Program-made: the position numbers and the translations under genes
Notes under the pieces: generated by a model
The model's input: the letters and a program-made list of their open reading frames with translations, nothing else
Told to the model about the DNA's origin: nothing
The model's database searches: none
Shown here: positions 17,469 through 25,041 of the stretch, in pieces
How positions within the stretch are numbered: the stretch's first letter is position 1
How the letters are laid out: the number at the start of each line of letters is the position of its first letter
Origin: Shimia sp.
GTDB lineage: Bacteria > Pseudomonadota > Alphaproteobacteria > Rhodobacterales > Rhodobacteraceae
Length of the DNA stretch: 64,000 nt
Direction: 5' to 3'
NCBI RefSeq assembly: GCF_022448905.1
Contig: NZ_JAKVCW010000001.1
Span: 1 to 64,000, forward strand

Positions 17469-17485
17469 TGAACTCTCCATCATTC

Positions 17486-17501
17486 ATCAACTATGGTTGA
17501 T
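17486..17501. promoter_or_regulatory. MarR operator copy 1 (before multicopper oxidase)
   Basis: ATCAACTATGGTTGAT is a perfect 6-bp inverted repeat (ATCAAC / GTTGAT) with a 4-bp centre, 17 bp before the oxidase ATG. The same pattern recurs at 17525-17540, centre to centre 39 bp away, and both are followed by AAA. It is the likely site for the MarR protein encoded at 17532. Confidence 0.75.
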
Positions 17502-17524
17502 AAATGAAAATAGAAAGACCATTT

Positions 17525-17540
17525 GTCAACCATGATTGAT
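17525..17540. promoter_or_regulatory. MarR operator copy 2 (over the marR start codon)
   Basis: GTCAACCATGATTGAT matches copy 1 at 13 of 16 positions and contains the ATG of the MarR gene. Binding here would block initiation of the regulator gene itself, so autorepression is expected. It shares the flanking AAA with copy 1. Confidence 0.7.
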
Positions 17541-17981
17541 AAAAAAGATGACCGCTTCCTTGCCGACAATATCAAGGGGCTGATGATGACCGTGTTGGGG
17601 CGGTGGAATGCAGAAATGGATCGGGGGCGGCAAGCCACCGAGTTTGCGGCGATCCGAGACTCTGACATGCGGGTGTTTGGGCAGCTGCGGGGGCGGACGT
17701 TGAAACTGTCGGCGTTGCATCGCGAGTTGGGCATGTCGCGACAAGCGGCGCAGCAGGCGGTGGCGCGGTTGGTGGAACGCGGCGTGTTGCAGGTGACGCT
17801 TGCCGAGGGCAGCAAGCGGGACAAGGTGGTGTCTGTGACCGACAAAGGTCAGGAGCTGCGCGGTTTGGCGGCGCGGCAAATCCGGGATATTGAGGCACAA
17901 TGCGTAGAGGCGATTGGTGCGGACAACACTGAGGTGCTGCGCGATTTGCTTAAGCAGCTTGGGGCGGCCAGCCCCCCATAG
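17532..17981 (+). CDS. MarR-family transcriptional regulator
   Basis: A 149-residue winged-helix protein with LSALHRELGMSRQAAQQAVARLVERGVLQVTLAEGSKRDKVVSVTDKGQEL (about residues 60-110), the MarR recognition helix and wing. The start is the ATG at 17532; a TTG at 17523 is in frame but lies inside the operator. No clear ribosome-binding site is seen, in keeping with a weakly translated or leaderless autoregulated gene. The multicopper oxidase gene is divergent and shares two identical-looking operators, so it is the prime target. The signal is unknown; copper or a phenolic compound would make sense. Confidence 0.88.
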   Translation: MIDKKDDRFLADNIKGLMMTVLGRWNAEMDRGRQATEFAAIRDSDMRVFGQLRGRTLKLSALHRELGMSRQAAQQAVARLVERGVLQVTLAEGSKRDKVVSVTDKGQELRGLAARQIRDIEAQCVEAIGADNTEVLRDLLKQLGAASPP

Positions 17982-17986
17982 GCGCG

Positions 17987-19099
17987 CTACTCCCCTCGCA
18001 GTGCCTGGGCCAAGTCGGCGTTTTCCAGCAAGTAGTTGCCAAAACTTGGCCGCCAAACAAGGCCGCGGTCGCGCAGAACGTCCAGCGCCTTTTGCACGCC
18101 GCCTTTGGAGTAGGCTTTCCGGTCCGGACCGGCGAGGGCTTGGCGTGTGGCGTCGGTGTAGGGCGAGAACCGGATGCCTTCGGTGGCCATTTTGCGCAAC
18201 AGCGCCTGTTGTAGCTTGGTGAGCGTGCTGATTTCGGCCAGCAGGGCTTCGCGCATCTGGTGTTTTTTGCGCAAGGCGATGGTGCGGAGGGCTTCGTCGC
18301 CAGCGGTGGGCTCCAGGATCAAGTCGCGCAGGCAGTCGGTGAGGATTTCCGGACGGCGGCCGAGGTCGTCAAACACCGCGCCCACAGTGGCGGCGGTGAG
18401 TTGGGCAGCGGGCGCGAGGCGGGCGTTGATGCGGTGCGTGAGCGCGGTGCTGTAGCTGCTGCCCAATGTCGGGAAATCGCGCACGCGGGCGCCAAAGAAC
18501 GGGGCTTGCTGGTCGTGGATCAGCGCGGCGAGTTTGTCACGGTGGGAGCCGGTCATCACCAGATAAAGCCGGTTGGGCAGGCCGGATTGATTCACCGCGT
18601 CGCGGGCGGCTTTGAGGGCGAACATGGCGTTTTTGCCCGCCTCAGTGGCGAGGCTTTGCTGGGCCTCGTCGATGATCAACACCACGTCTTTTTGCGTGGC
18701 CTCACAGAGCAGTAGGAGCGCATCGGGGATGGTGCCTTCCCATTGGCCCGCCGACTTCAGGTTCACGCTAAAGCCCAGCGCGCCGACGGAGGTGAAGGGC
18801 ACATTGCGGTGTAATTTGGCGATCAAGCTGTCGTTGTCCTTGAGCGCCTTGGCGAGGCAGGCAGTGATCAGCTTGGCCGGATCAGAGCTGCGGTCGGCCC
18901 AGAGGTCCACGTAGAGCACGCATTTGCCCTGCTGCTCCAGAAGCGGGGCGAGGTCGCGGCGTAGGAAGGTGCTTTTGCCCGTGCGCCGTGGGGCTGCGAG
19001 GAACAGCCCAGCGCTTTCGCCTACCAAGGGATCGGGGTTCAGCAGGCTGGCGACTTGCTCGGCTTCTAAGGGGCGCGGGATGTGGTGGTCGGTGGTCAT
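17987..19099 (-). CDS. Orphan P-loop ATPase with C-terminal winged helix
   Basis: A 370-residue protein with Walker A APRRTGKST (36-44), Walker B VVLIIDEAQQSL (139-150) and the sensor-like segment LYLVMTGSHRDKLAAL (about 180-195). A C-terminal region follows with a helix-turn-helix look (LTKLQQALLRKMATEGI ... SKGGVQKALDVLRDRGLV). The layout matches the archaeal-type/STAND AAA ATPases (DUF499/ATPase_2-like) whose function is mostly unknown. It converges on the MarR gene (5 bp between stops) and is divergent from the VWA gene at 19263. No toxin, nuclease or phage partner lies beside it. Confidence 0.8.
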   Translation of the reverse strand: MTTDHHIPRPLEAEQVASLLNPDPLVGESAGLFLAAPRRTGKSTFLRRDLAPLLEQQGKCVLYVDLWADRSSDPAKLITACLAKALKDNDSLIAKLHRNVPFTSVGALGFSVNLKSAGQWEGTIPDALLLLCEATQKDVVLIIDEAQQSLATEAGKNAMFALKAARDAVNQSGLPNRLYLVMTGSHRDKLAALIHDQQAPFFGARVRDFPTLGSSYSTALTHRINARLAPAAQLTAATVGAVFDDLGRRPEILTDCLRDLILEPTAGDEALRTIALRKKHQMREALLAEISTLTKLQQALLRKMATEGIRFSPYTDATRQALAGPDRKAYSKGGVQKALDVLRDRGLVWRPSFGNYLLENADLAQALRGE

Positions 19100-19262
19100 G
19101 GGTATCCTGGGGTAACTGGTATGGCGGTATGGTAATCTGATGTGGAATATTTTGGAATACCCTGTGTGTCGAAGGGGTCATTGACGGAAATGTGACCGCG
19201 CTTGTGGGGAGAAAGCGTGGTCGCGTTGGACAGCTTGGCAGGTGAGGTGCCAGACTGGCATC

Positions 19263-19997
19263 ATGAAACAGGTTTTGGCACTGACAGTGGCGGCAACCGT
19301 CGCGATGATGAGCGGCCCCTATGCTCCTTCGGCGCAGGTAGGAAGCTGCGCGACGGACGCGATGCTGGTGTTTGACGGCTCCACCTCCATGGCGGAAATC
19401 AGTTTTGAGACCGGCCCCAACACCCGCATTGTCGAGGCGCGGCAGGCGATCCGCCGGGCGATGCCGGACATAGCGCCTTATCGTCGGGTTGGGTTGATGA
19501 CTTATGGGCCCGGCGCGGGCGGGGCTTGTGCAAATGTGGATCTGCGATTTCGGCCGGTTGAGAACGCAGCCGAGCCGGTGATTGCAGCGATTGATGGGTT
19601 GCAACCGGATGGGCTGACGCCGTTGACAGCGGCGGTGCAGCAGGCGGCAGAGGCGATGGACTACCGCAACAGCCCCGGCGTTGTGGTGCTGGTGACCGAT
19701 GGCAATGAAACCTGTGGCGGGCGGCCTTGTGAGATGGCACAGGCGTTTCGAGCAACGGCACGGGATTTGGTGGTGCATGTGATTGGCTTCCGGGCCGAGG
19801 TAGATTTCTTTGCCTGGAACAACCCGGAGCAAGATCCGTTGACTGACACCACCGTGGCGCGGTGTCTGGCGGATGAGACTGGCGGCCTGTTTGTGACCAC
19901 GGAAACGGTGGATGAGCTGGTGGCCGCGTTGCAGCGCACGTTGGGGTGTCCGGTGATAGGCAGACCGTTTGACCAAGTGAAAACGCGCCCCGTGTGA
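19263..19997 (+). CDS. Exported von Willebrand factor A domain protein
   Basis: The start at 19263 (MKQVLALTVAATVAMMSGPYAPSAQ) gives a signal peptide. The 244-residue product has the MIDAS motif DGSTSM (38-43) in AMLVFDGSTSMAEIS and the second element LTPLTAAVQQAAEAM (about 119-133). VVVLVTDGNETCGG (about 142-155) follows, so the metal-binding site is complete. Cysteines at 29, 82, 153 and 158 suggest disulfides in the periplasm. The adhesive partner is unknown. The hairpin terminator at 19981 overlaps its last codons. Confidence 0.88.
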   Translation: MKQVLALTVAATVAMMSGPYAPSAQVGSCATDAMLVFDGSTSMAEISFETGPNTRIVEARQAIRRAMPDIAPYRRVGLMTYGPGAGGACANVDLRFRPVENAAEPVIAAIDGLQPDGLTPLTAAVQQAAEAMDYRNSPGVVVLVTDGNETCGGRPCEMAQAFRATARDLVVHVIGFRAEVDFFAWNNPEQDPLTDTTVARCLADETGGLFVTTETVDELVAALQRTLGCPVIGRPFDQVKTRPV

Positions 19998-20006
19998 GGC
20001 GCGTTT
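19981..20006. terminator. Bidirectional terminator between VWA gene and adhC
   Basis: AAACGCGCC and GGCGCGTTT form a 9-bp stem with an 8-nt loop. T-rich bases follow on both strands (CTTAAGACTTTTG rightwards, TTCAC leftwards). The left arm is part of the last codons of the VWA gene. It serves both converging genes. Confidence 0.7.
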
Positions 20007-20027
20007 CTTAAGACTTTTGTCGGGTGA

Positions 20028-21164
20028 TCAGTATTCCACCACCGCGCGAATGGATTTGCCTTCGTGCATCAGGTCAAAGCCGTGGTTGATTTCGTCCAAG
20101 GTCAGCTTGTGGGTGATCATCGGGTCGATCTCGATTTTGCCGTCCATGTACCAATCGACAAACTTGGGCACGTCGGTGCGGCCCTTGGCACCGCCGAACG
20201 CCGTGCCTTTCCAGACGCGACCGGTGACCAACTGGAACGGGCGGGTGGAGATTTCGGCGCCGGCAGGGGCCACGCCGATGATAACGCTGACGCCCCAACC
20301 GCGGTGGGAGCATTCCAGGGCGTCACGCATGACCTGCACGTTGCCGGTGGCGTCAAAGGAGTAGTCCACGCCGCCGAACTGGTCTTTTTCGGTTTTGGTG
20401 ATCTCGACGATGGCATCCACGACGGATTGCTCGCCCAGTTTTGAGGGGTTCACAAAGTGGGTCATGCCAAACTTCTTGGCCATCTCGGCTTTGTCGTCGT
20501 TAAGGTCGACGCCGATGATGGTGTCGGCACCGGCCATGCGCAGGCCCTGGATGACGTTGAGGCCAATGCCGCCGAGGCCGAAGACCGCCGCAGAGGAGCC
20601 GATCTCCACGCCAGCGGTGTTGATCACCGCGCCGATGCCGGTGGTGACACCGCAGCCGATGTAGCAGATTTTGTCAAAGGGCGCGTCTTCGCGCACTTTT
20701 GCGAGCGCGATTTCCGGCATCACCGTGTGGTTCGCAAAGGTCGAGCAGCCCATGTAGTGGTAGATCGGCGTGCCATCGAGCATGGAGAAACGGGTGGTGC
20801 CGTCGGGCATCAGTCCCTGACCTTGCGTGCCACGGATGGCGGTGCAGAGGTTGGTTTTACCGGATAGGCAGGAATGGCATTCGCGGCATTCTGGCGTGTA
20901 GAGCGGGATCACGTGATCACCCGGCTTGAGCGTGGTGACGCCTTCGCCACATTCCACCACAACGCCTGCGCCTTCGTGGCCCAGAATGGACGGGAACAGA
21001 CCCTCCGGGTCGGCGCCGGAGCGGGTGAATTCGTCGGTGTGGCACAGGCCTGTGGCCTTGATTTCAATGAGAACTTCGCCTGCCTTGGGGCCTTCGAGGT
21101 TCACTTCCATGATTTCCAATGGCTTGCCGGCTTCCAAAGCGACGGCGGCTTTCGTGCGCATCAT
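20028..21164 (-). CDS. adhC: S-(hydroxymethyl)glutathione dehydrogenase (class III alcohol dehydrogenase)
   Basis: The start at 21164 ([18 protein letters not shown]; the ATG at 21161 is also possible) has GGGAGG 9-14 bases upstream. The 378-residue zinc alcohol dehydrogenase has the catalytic zinc cysteine in GLCHTDE, GHEGAG, and the structural zinc cysteines in [15 protein letters not shown]. The NAD-binding [14 protein letters not shown] is also present. It oxidises the formaldehyde-glutathione adduct to S-formylglutathione. The next enzyme, fghA, is at 11246-12079 in this window, so the pathway genes are near but not in one operon. It is divergent from the I78-like lipoprotein gene. Confidence 0.96.
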   Translation of the reverse strand: MMRTKAAVALEAGKPLEIMEVNLEGPKAGEVLIEIKATGLCHTDEFTRSGADPEGLFPSILGHEGAGVVVECGEGVTTLKPGDHVIPLYTPECRECHSCLSGKTNLCTAIRGTQGQGLMPDGTTRFSMLDGTPIYHYMGCSTFANHTVMPEIALAKVREDAPFDKICYIGCGVTTGIGAVINTAGVEIGSSAAVFGLGGIGLNVIQGLRMAGADTIIGVDLNDDKAEMAKKFGMTHFVNPSKLGEQSVVDAIVEITKTEKDQFGGVDYSFDATGNVQVMRDALECSHRGWGVSVIIGVAPAGAEISTRPFQLVTGRVWKGTAFGGAKGRTDVPKFVDWYMDGKIEIDPMITHKLTLDEINHGFDLMHEGKSIRAVVEY

Positions 21165-21306
21165 TTTGCCTATCCTCCCAGTTTGTTTTGGAGCGTGGTT
21201 GAAACGCTCTATCATTGCAACCTTATTGGGAACATAGCGAAGGCCCCTCGTGGTTGGCACGGCGGGGACGAAGCAAATTTGTATATTTGCGACAAGGAGT
21301 AAGATT

Positions 21307-21588
21307 ATGCGGTTTGTGGTTTTGGCAGCGGCGGGCTTTGTAGGGCTGGCGGCTTTGACAGCGTGTAAAGGGGAAGACGTGGCGGAAGCAAAAGGCAGCA
21401 CCACCTGTGATCCGGCGACGTTTGAGTTCCTGGTGGGGCAGGACAAGAGTGCGCTTGAGGGCGTGACCGTGCCGGAGATGGTGCGGGTGATGGCCGAGAA
21501 CTCGCCAGCCACCATGGATTTCCACGAGAACCGTCTGAACGTGGTGCATGATGAAGCTGGTAAGATTTTGAAAGTCAGCTGCGGTTAA
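21307..21588 (+). CDS. I78-family protease-inhibitor-like lipoprotein
   Basis: A 93-residue protein with a lipoprotein signal: hydrophobic residues 4-18, then lipobox LTAC with Cys20. The ATG follows AAGGAGTAAGATT. The mature part shows the I78 peptidase-inhibitor pattern: [17 protein letters not shown], a VRVM segment, then [26 protein letters not shown] Cys pair (about 35 and 92) brackets the domain. I78 members such as the elastase inhibitor AFLEI block serine proteases; here it would sit at the cell envelope. Target protease unknown. Confidence 0.8.
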   Translation: MRFVVLAAAGFVGLAALTACKGEDVAEAKGSTTCDPATFEFLVGQDKSALEGVTVPEMVRVMAENSPATMDFHENRLNVVHDEAGKILKVSCG

Positions 21589-21630
21589 GCCGCTGAGCTA
21601 GGCGATGGCATGGCCCGGCCTTTGGTCGGG

Positions 21631-22068
21631 CTATTTCTTTTTCTGGCGGTAGGGCTTGTGGCAGGCTTTGCAGGCCAGCCCAACCCCGCCCAGCGTACTT
21701 GCCAGCGCGGCGCGGTCTTTGAAATCCAGCGCTTTCGCGGCTTTGGTGAGATCGTCAGATTTTGCCGAAAAGTCCGCCCAGTTGTCCCAGATTGCTGGTA
21801 AGGCCTCGGTTTTGGGGTCGGTGGCCGGGTTTTCAAACAAGGCGTTGATTTTGCCGGATTCCATCACAATGGTGTCGCGCGCCATGCGGGCTTTGGCTTG
21901 ATGCAGGGGGACTTCCTGTTTCGCCATGCTGACCAGAGTTTTGAAAGCCGCGCCAATTTTTTCCATCGCCATCATGCGGGCCATGACTTCGGGGTCTTTC
22001 ACACCGTTGTGGGCGTGGGCCGAAGTGGTGATCAACAAAGCGGCGGCGATCAAAAGGTGGCGGCGCAT
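21631..22068 (-). CDS. Cytochrome c' (four-helix-bundle c-type cytochrome)
   Basis: A 145-residue protein with a signal peptide (MRRHLLIAAALLITTSAHA|H). A helical body of the cytochrome c'/c556 type follows, with the haem site CKACH at 133-137, close to the C-terminus as is standard for the family. It is periplasmic, with pentacoordinate or hexacoordinate haem. Proposed roles are NO/CO binding or electron transfer. It converges on the I78-like gene and is divergent from imuB. Confidence 0.92.
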   Translation of the reverse strand: MRRHLLIAAALLITTSAHAHNGVKDPEVMARMMAMEKIGAAFKTLVSMAKQEVPLHQAKARMARDTIVMESGKINALFENPATDPKTEALPAIWDNWADFSAKSDDLTKAAKALDFKDRAALASTLGGVGLACKACHKPYRQKKK

Positions 22069-22136
22069 TTTGGCTCCTTTGGTTGGCTGCCTCTATGCAG
22101 CCCATGGCGGGGCTGGGAATCAAGTGGAAAATATGG

Positions 22137-22151
22137 GAACATAAAGTGAAC
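22137..22151. promoter_or_regulatory. LexA box (SOS operator) of imuB
   Basis: GAAC (22137-22140), seven bases, GAAC (22148-22151). This is exactly the reverse complement form of the alphaproteobacterial LexA site GTTC-N7-GTTC. It sits 31 bp before the imuB ATG and after the divergent cytochrome c' start. SOS induction of imuB by DNA damage is therefore expected. Confidence 0.85.
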
Positions 22152-22182
22152 AAATATCACGATTCTGTTCCGTGTGCTGCCT

Positions 22183-23856
22183 ATGCCGAACCGTCGCATT
22201 CTTTCCCTGTGGTTCCCGCGTTTGGGGGCCGAGCGCCTGATCCGTATGGAGCGGGGCACCTTTGATGCACCTTTGGCGGTGCTGCGGGATACGGGACAGA
22301 TGCAGGTGATTTGCTCGTTGTCGGAGCAGGCGGAGCGGGAGGGCCTCACATTGGGGCAGCCTTTGCGCGATGCGCAGGCGATGTGTCCACATTTGATCAC
22401 GCGGTTGCGGAATGTGCAGGCGGAGCAGGGGTTTATGAAAGTGCTGACGCGCTGGGCGGGGAAGTACTCACCCTGGGTGGCAGCCACGGAAGAGGATGCG
22501 CTGGTGCTGGATGTGACCGGCAGCACCCATCTGTTTGGCGGTGAAGAGGGCGTGTTGGAGCGGGTGGGGGAGGACTGCGCGGATTTGCAGCTGACGGTGC
22601 GGGCCGGGCTGGCGGATACCTTGGGGGCGGCCTGGGCCTTGGCGCGGTTTGGGAGGCAGCCAGGGCCGCAGCTTGCCAGTGGGACGCATCGCAGCGGGGA
22701 TGACATTGATCAGGAGGCCCCGGCGACGCGGTCGCGGGCGGTGAAGCGGCGGCATTGGACCCGGGGCGGCGCGGCCCCGCCTGCTGCGGGCGGCAAGGTG
22801 GACGTGGGACGGATTGCGCCGCCGGGGCAAACCCACAGTGCGCTGGCGGCGCTGCCGGTGGCGGCGTTGCGGCTGGATAGCGATACGCAGGCGGAGCTGG
22901 CGCGGCTGGGGCTGCGGCGGATTGGCGATTTGACCGGGCAGCCGCGGGCGGGGCTGGCGCGGCGGTTTGGCAAATGGCTGGTGTTGCGGCTGGATCAGGC
23001 GCTGGGCGCGGTGCCGGAGCCGGTGAACCCAGCGCCGCCGGAGACGTTTTACGCGGTGCGCATGAGCCTGCCGGACCCGATTGGGCTGGAAGAGGATGTG
23101 GCGGCGGCGGTGGACAAGGTGTTGGGGCCGCTGTGTGAGCGGCTGAAGAAAAAGTCCAAAGGTCTTCGCGTCGTGCGGTTGCAGGTGTTTCGCACCGATC
23201 AGACCATGCAGAGCGTCGAGGTGGGGCTGGCGCGGGCCACCGATGATCCCGAGCGGGTGCGGCCGTTGTTGCGGATGAAGCTGACCGACATCGATGCGGG
23301 CTTTGGCATTGATATGCTGCGACTGGAGGCGGTGCGGGTGGAAACGCTGCATGCGCGCCACACGGCGGGGCATCTGGAGGCGCGGCAGGCGGCAGAGAAG
23401 CGGCTGAGCCAGGGCCAGGCCTTGGAGGATCTGATTGGCCGGATTGGCGCGCGGGTGGGGCTGGAACAGATCACCCGACGGCATCCGGCGTCCAGTCATA
23501 TCCCAGAGAAAACCGCGCAGATATTGCACGCCGCCTGGTCAGAGCCCTGGGAGCAGGCCTGGCCAGAGAGCGTGTTGAAACGGCCTTTGCTGTTGTGGCG
23601 ACCAGAGCCGGTGCACGCGCCGGAGGTGCCGCGCTTGCCGGAGGTGTTCCGGTGGCGCGGGCGCGATATGGCGGTGGCGGATGCGCGCGGGCCGGAGCGG
23701 ATTGCGCCGGAGTGGTGGCTGGATGAGCCGGAGTGGCGCAGCGGTGTACGCGATTACTGGCGGGTGACCTGCAAGAATGGCGAACGGCTGTGGCTCTATT
23801 TTGCCCATGGTGGGCAAATGTCGGCGGGCTGGTTTTGTCAGGGCAGCTTTGCGTGA
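22183..23856 (+). CDS. imuB: ImuB-type Y-family polymerase homologue
   Basis: The start at 22183 (MPNRRILSLWFPRLGAERL) is preferred; GTG at 22174 is in frame. The 557-residue product has the Y-family fold, but the catalytic acidic residues are absent. The N-terminal DxD position reads SLWFP, and the SxDE position reads EEDALVLDVTGSTHLFGGE. This is the mark of ImuB, the non-catalytic beta-clamp adaptor of translesion synthesis. The C-terminus ends in a DUF6504-like VRDYWRVTCKNGERLWLYFAHGG block. A LexA box lies upstream. Neither imuA nor dnaE2 is next to it, unlike the usual imuA-imuB-dnaE2 cassette. Confidence 0.9.
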   Translation: MPNRRILSLWFPRLGAERLIRMERGTFDAPLAVLRDTGQMQVICSLSEQAEREGLTLGQPLRDAQAMCPHLITRLRNVQAEQGFMKVLTRWAGKYSPWVAATEEDALVLDVTGSTHLFGGEEGVLERVGEDCADLQLTVRAGLADTLGAAWALARFGRQPGPQLASGTHRSGDDIDQEAPATRSRAVKRRHWTRGGAAPPAAGGKVDVGRIAPPGQTHSALAALPVAALRLDSDTQAELARLGLRRIGDLTGQPRAGLARRFGKWLVLRLDQALGAVPEPVNPAPPETFYAVRMSLPDPIGLEEDVAAAVDKVLGPLCERLKKKSKGLRVVRLQVFRTDQTMQSVEVGLARATDDPERVRPLLRMKLTDIDAGFGIDMLRLEAVRVETLHARHTAGHLEARQAAEKRLSQGQALEDLIGRIGARVGLEQITRRHPASSHIPEKTAQILHAAWSEPWEQAWPESVLKRPLLLWRPEPVHAPEVPRLPEVFRWRGRDMAVADARGPERIAPEWWLDEPEWRSGVRDYWRVTCKNGERLWLYFAHGGQMSAGWFCQGSFA

Positions 23857-23922
23857 GCGGCGAACTGGCCTAGGTTGGCCACAAGGCGTTGACAAGTGAT
23901 CCACGGGTATTGGGACAGGCAT

Positions 23923-24414
23923 ATGACATTTCAAGACAGCTATTTGGGACAATTGCGAGCGCAAGTCGGGAGTCGGCCGCTCATCGCCGTTGGCGGTCGG
24001 GTGCTTATTGAAGATGACAAGGGAAGGTTTTTGATCATCCAGCGGGCGGATGACGGGCTTTGGGGGCTGCCCGGCGGCAGTATGGAGCTTGGGGAGACCC
24101 TACTCGATGTGGTGCATCGCGAAGCCAAGGAAGAGGCCAACGCGACGATCAGAGATGTAACGGTTTTTGGTCTGTCGTCTGATCCAGAGATCGAAAGCCA
24201 TACCTACCCGAACGGGGATCAAATCCAGAGCGTCTCGCTTTTGGTGCATGGATTTCTGGCGCAAAAGGCGGTGATGCCCGACCAGCGTGAAACCGTGGCG
24301 ATTGATTTTGTTGCGCCTGAGGAAATTGACATGGCGCGGTTTGTGCTGCCGGAGCGCCGCACCTTTGCATTGTGGTGGGCCTATCAGGAAACCGGACAGT
24401 TTCAACTGGTCTAG
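23923..24414 (+). CDS. NUDIX hydrolase
   Basis: A 163-residue protein from the ATG at 23923; a GTG at 23896 is also in frame. The NUDIX box is at residues 52-73 (G52, E58, R66-E67, E70-E71), with an Asn in the last Gly position. The phosphate-binding site therefore looks intact. The preceding RADDGLWGLPGG is typical of YjhB-like members that hydrolyse nucleoside-diphosphate derivatives. It lies 66 bp after imuB on the same strand and may share its transcript, which would put it in the SOS response, but this is not established. Confidence 0.9.
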   Translation: MTFQDSYLGQLRAQVGSRPLIAVGGRVLIEDDKGRFLIIQRADDGLWGLPGGSMELGETLLDVVHREAKEEANATIRDVTVFGLSSDPEIESHTYPNGDQIQSVSLLVHGFLAQKAVMPDQRETVAIDFVAPEEIDMARFVLPERRTFALWWAYQETGQFQLV

Positions 24415-24420
24415 GCGCAA

Positions 24421-24540
24421 AAGAAAACCGCCCCGAAAGGGGCGGCTCTAGCGGGTAAAAAGAAAAGTGCCCCTCGGCGGCACAGACTGGGTGGGGGCAA
24501 TAGTGCCGCGCCGCCGAAGGTAGCGTTTCGTTTTCGCTAT
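24421..24540 (-). ncRNA. Candidate small RNA with two tandem terminators
   Basis: On the minus strand two intrinsic terminators follow each other without any minus-strand gene before them. The first is GTGCC/GGCAC (bases 24487 to 24467 region), followed by TTTTCTTTTT. The second is CCGCCCC/GGGGCGG (24445 to 24428), followed by TTTTCTT. The GTGCC arm of the first can also pair with an upstream GGCAC to form a GCGGCAC/GTGCCGC hairpin with a C-rich 19-nt loop, so two structures are exclusive. No open reading frame with a plausible start is seen on this strand. The 5' end and promoter are not clear. Confidence 0.35.
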
Positions 24541-24689
24541 GAGGGTAAGATGGCGGGCAGTTGCGGCGACAAAAGGAAGGCACCAAGGCGTTTTGCGGAA
24601 AAATCTGTGACCAAAATGGGGCGTGGTTAACGGCGTGGGAGCGGTATGTTGGGCTTGCTTTTGGTGCGGAATGGCGCAAGGCTGAAGGT

Positions 24690-25037
24690 ATGAATGCCCA
24701 ACCTCCCAGCAGATTGCACCCGCCCCAGAAGCCGCCTGAGCAGGTGGCGTTTCATCGCACCGAACTGTCGGTTATTTTGGGGCTTTATGGACGGATGGTC
24801 GCTGCAGGCGAGTGGCGTGACTACGGGATTTCCAGCTTGCGGGAAGTGGCGGTGTTTTCGGTGTTTCGCCGGGCGGCGGAAAACCCGCTGTATCGCATCG
24901 AAAAACGGCCGAAGCTGCGTAACAAGCAAGGGCTTTATGCGGTGATTGGCATGGACGGGCAGGTGCTCAAGCGTGGGCACGACCTGAAAACTGTGTTGCG
25001 GGTGCTGGAGCGAAAGCTGATCCGTGCAGTGGAGTGA
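24690..25037 (+). CDS. DUF2794 protein
   Basis: A 115-residue protein that opens MNAQPPSRLHPPQKPPEQVAF. The block FHRTELSVILGLYGRMVAAGEWRDYGISSLREVAVFSVFRRAAENPLYRIEKRP and KLRNKQGLYAVIGMDGQVLKRGHDL are the standard sequence features of DUF2794, a short cytoplasmic family known mainly in alphaproteobacteria and without known function. The start is the ATG at 24690 after GCTGAAGG. The GNAT gene starts just behind its stop, so the two are an operon. Confidence 0.9.
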   Translation: MNAQPPSRLHPPQKPPEQVAFHRTELSVILGLYGRMVAAGEWRDYGISSLREVAVFSVFRRAAENPLYRIEKRPKLRNKQGLYAVIGMDGQVLKRGHDLKTVLRVLERKLIRAVE

Positions 25038-25041
25038 GCGG

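Noticed and set aside
17987-19997. A MoxR-VWA chaperone pair formed by the P-loop ATPase and the VWA protein
   Set aside because: The ATPase does not have MoxR sequence features and the VWA protein is exported, so the two would be in different compartments.
22468-23529. A 353-codon minus-strand frame over imuB
   Set aside because: It is antisense to imuB and has an Arg/Pro/His/Gln-rich shadow composition.
24149-24679. A 176-codon minus-strand frame across the NUDIX end and the small-RNA candidate
   Set aside because: It has no ribosome-binding site or family features, and it reads straight through both minus-strand terminators.
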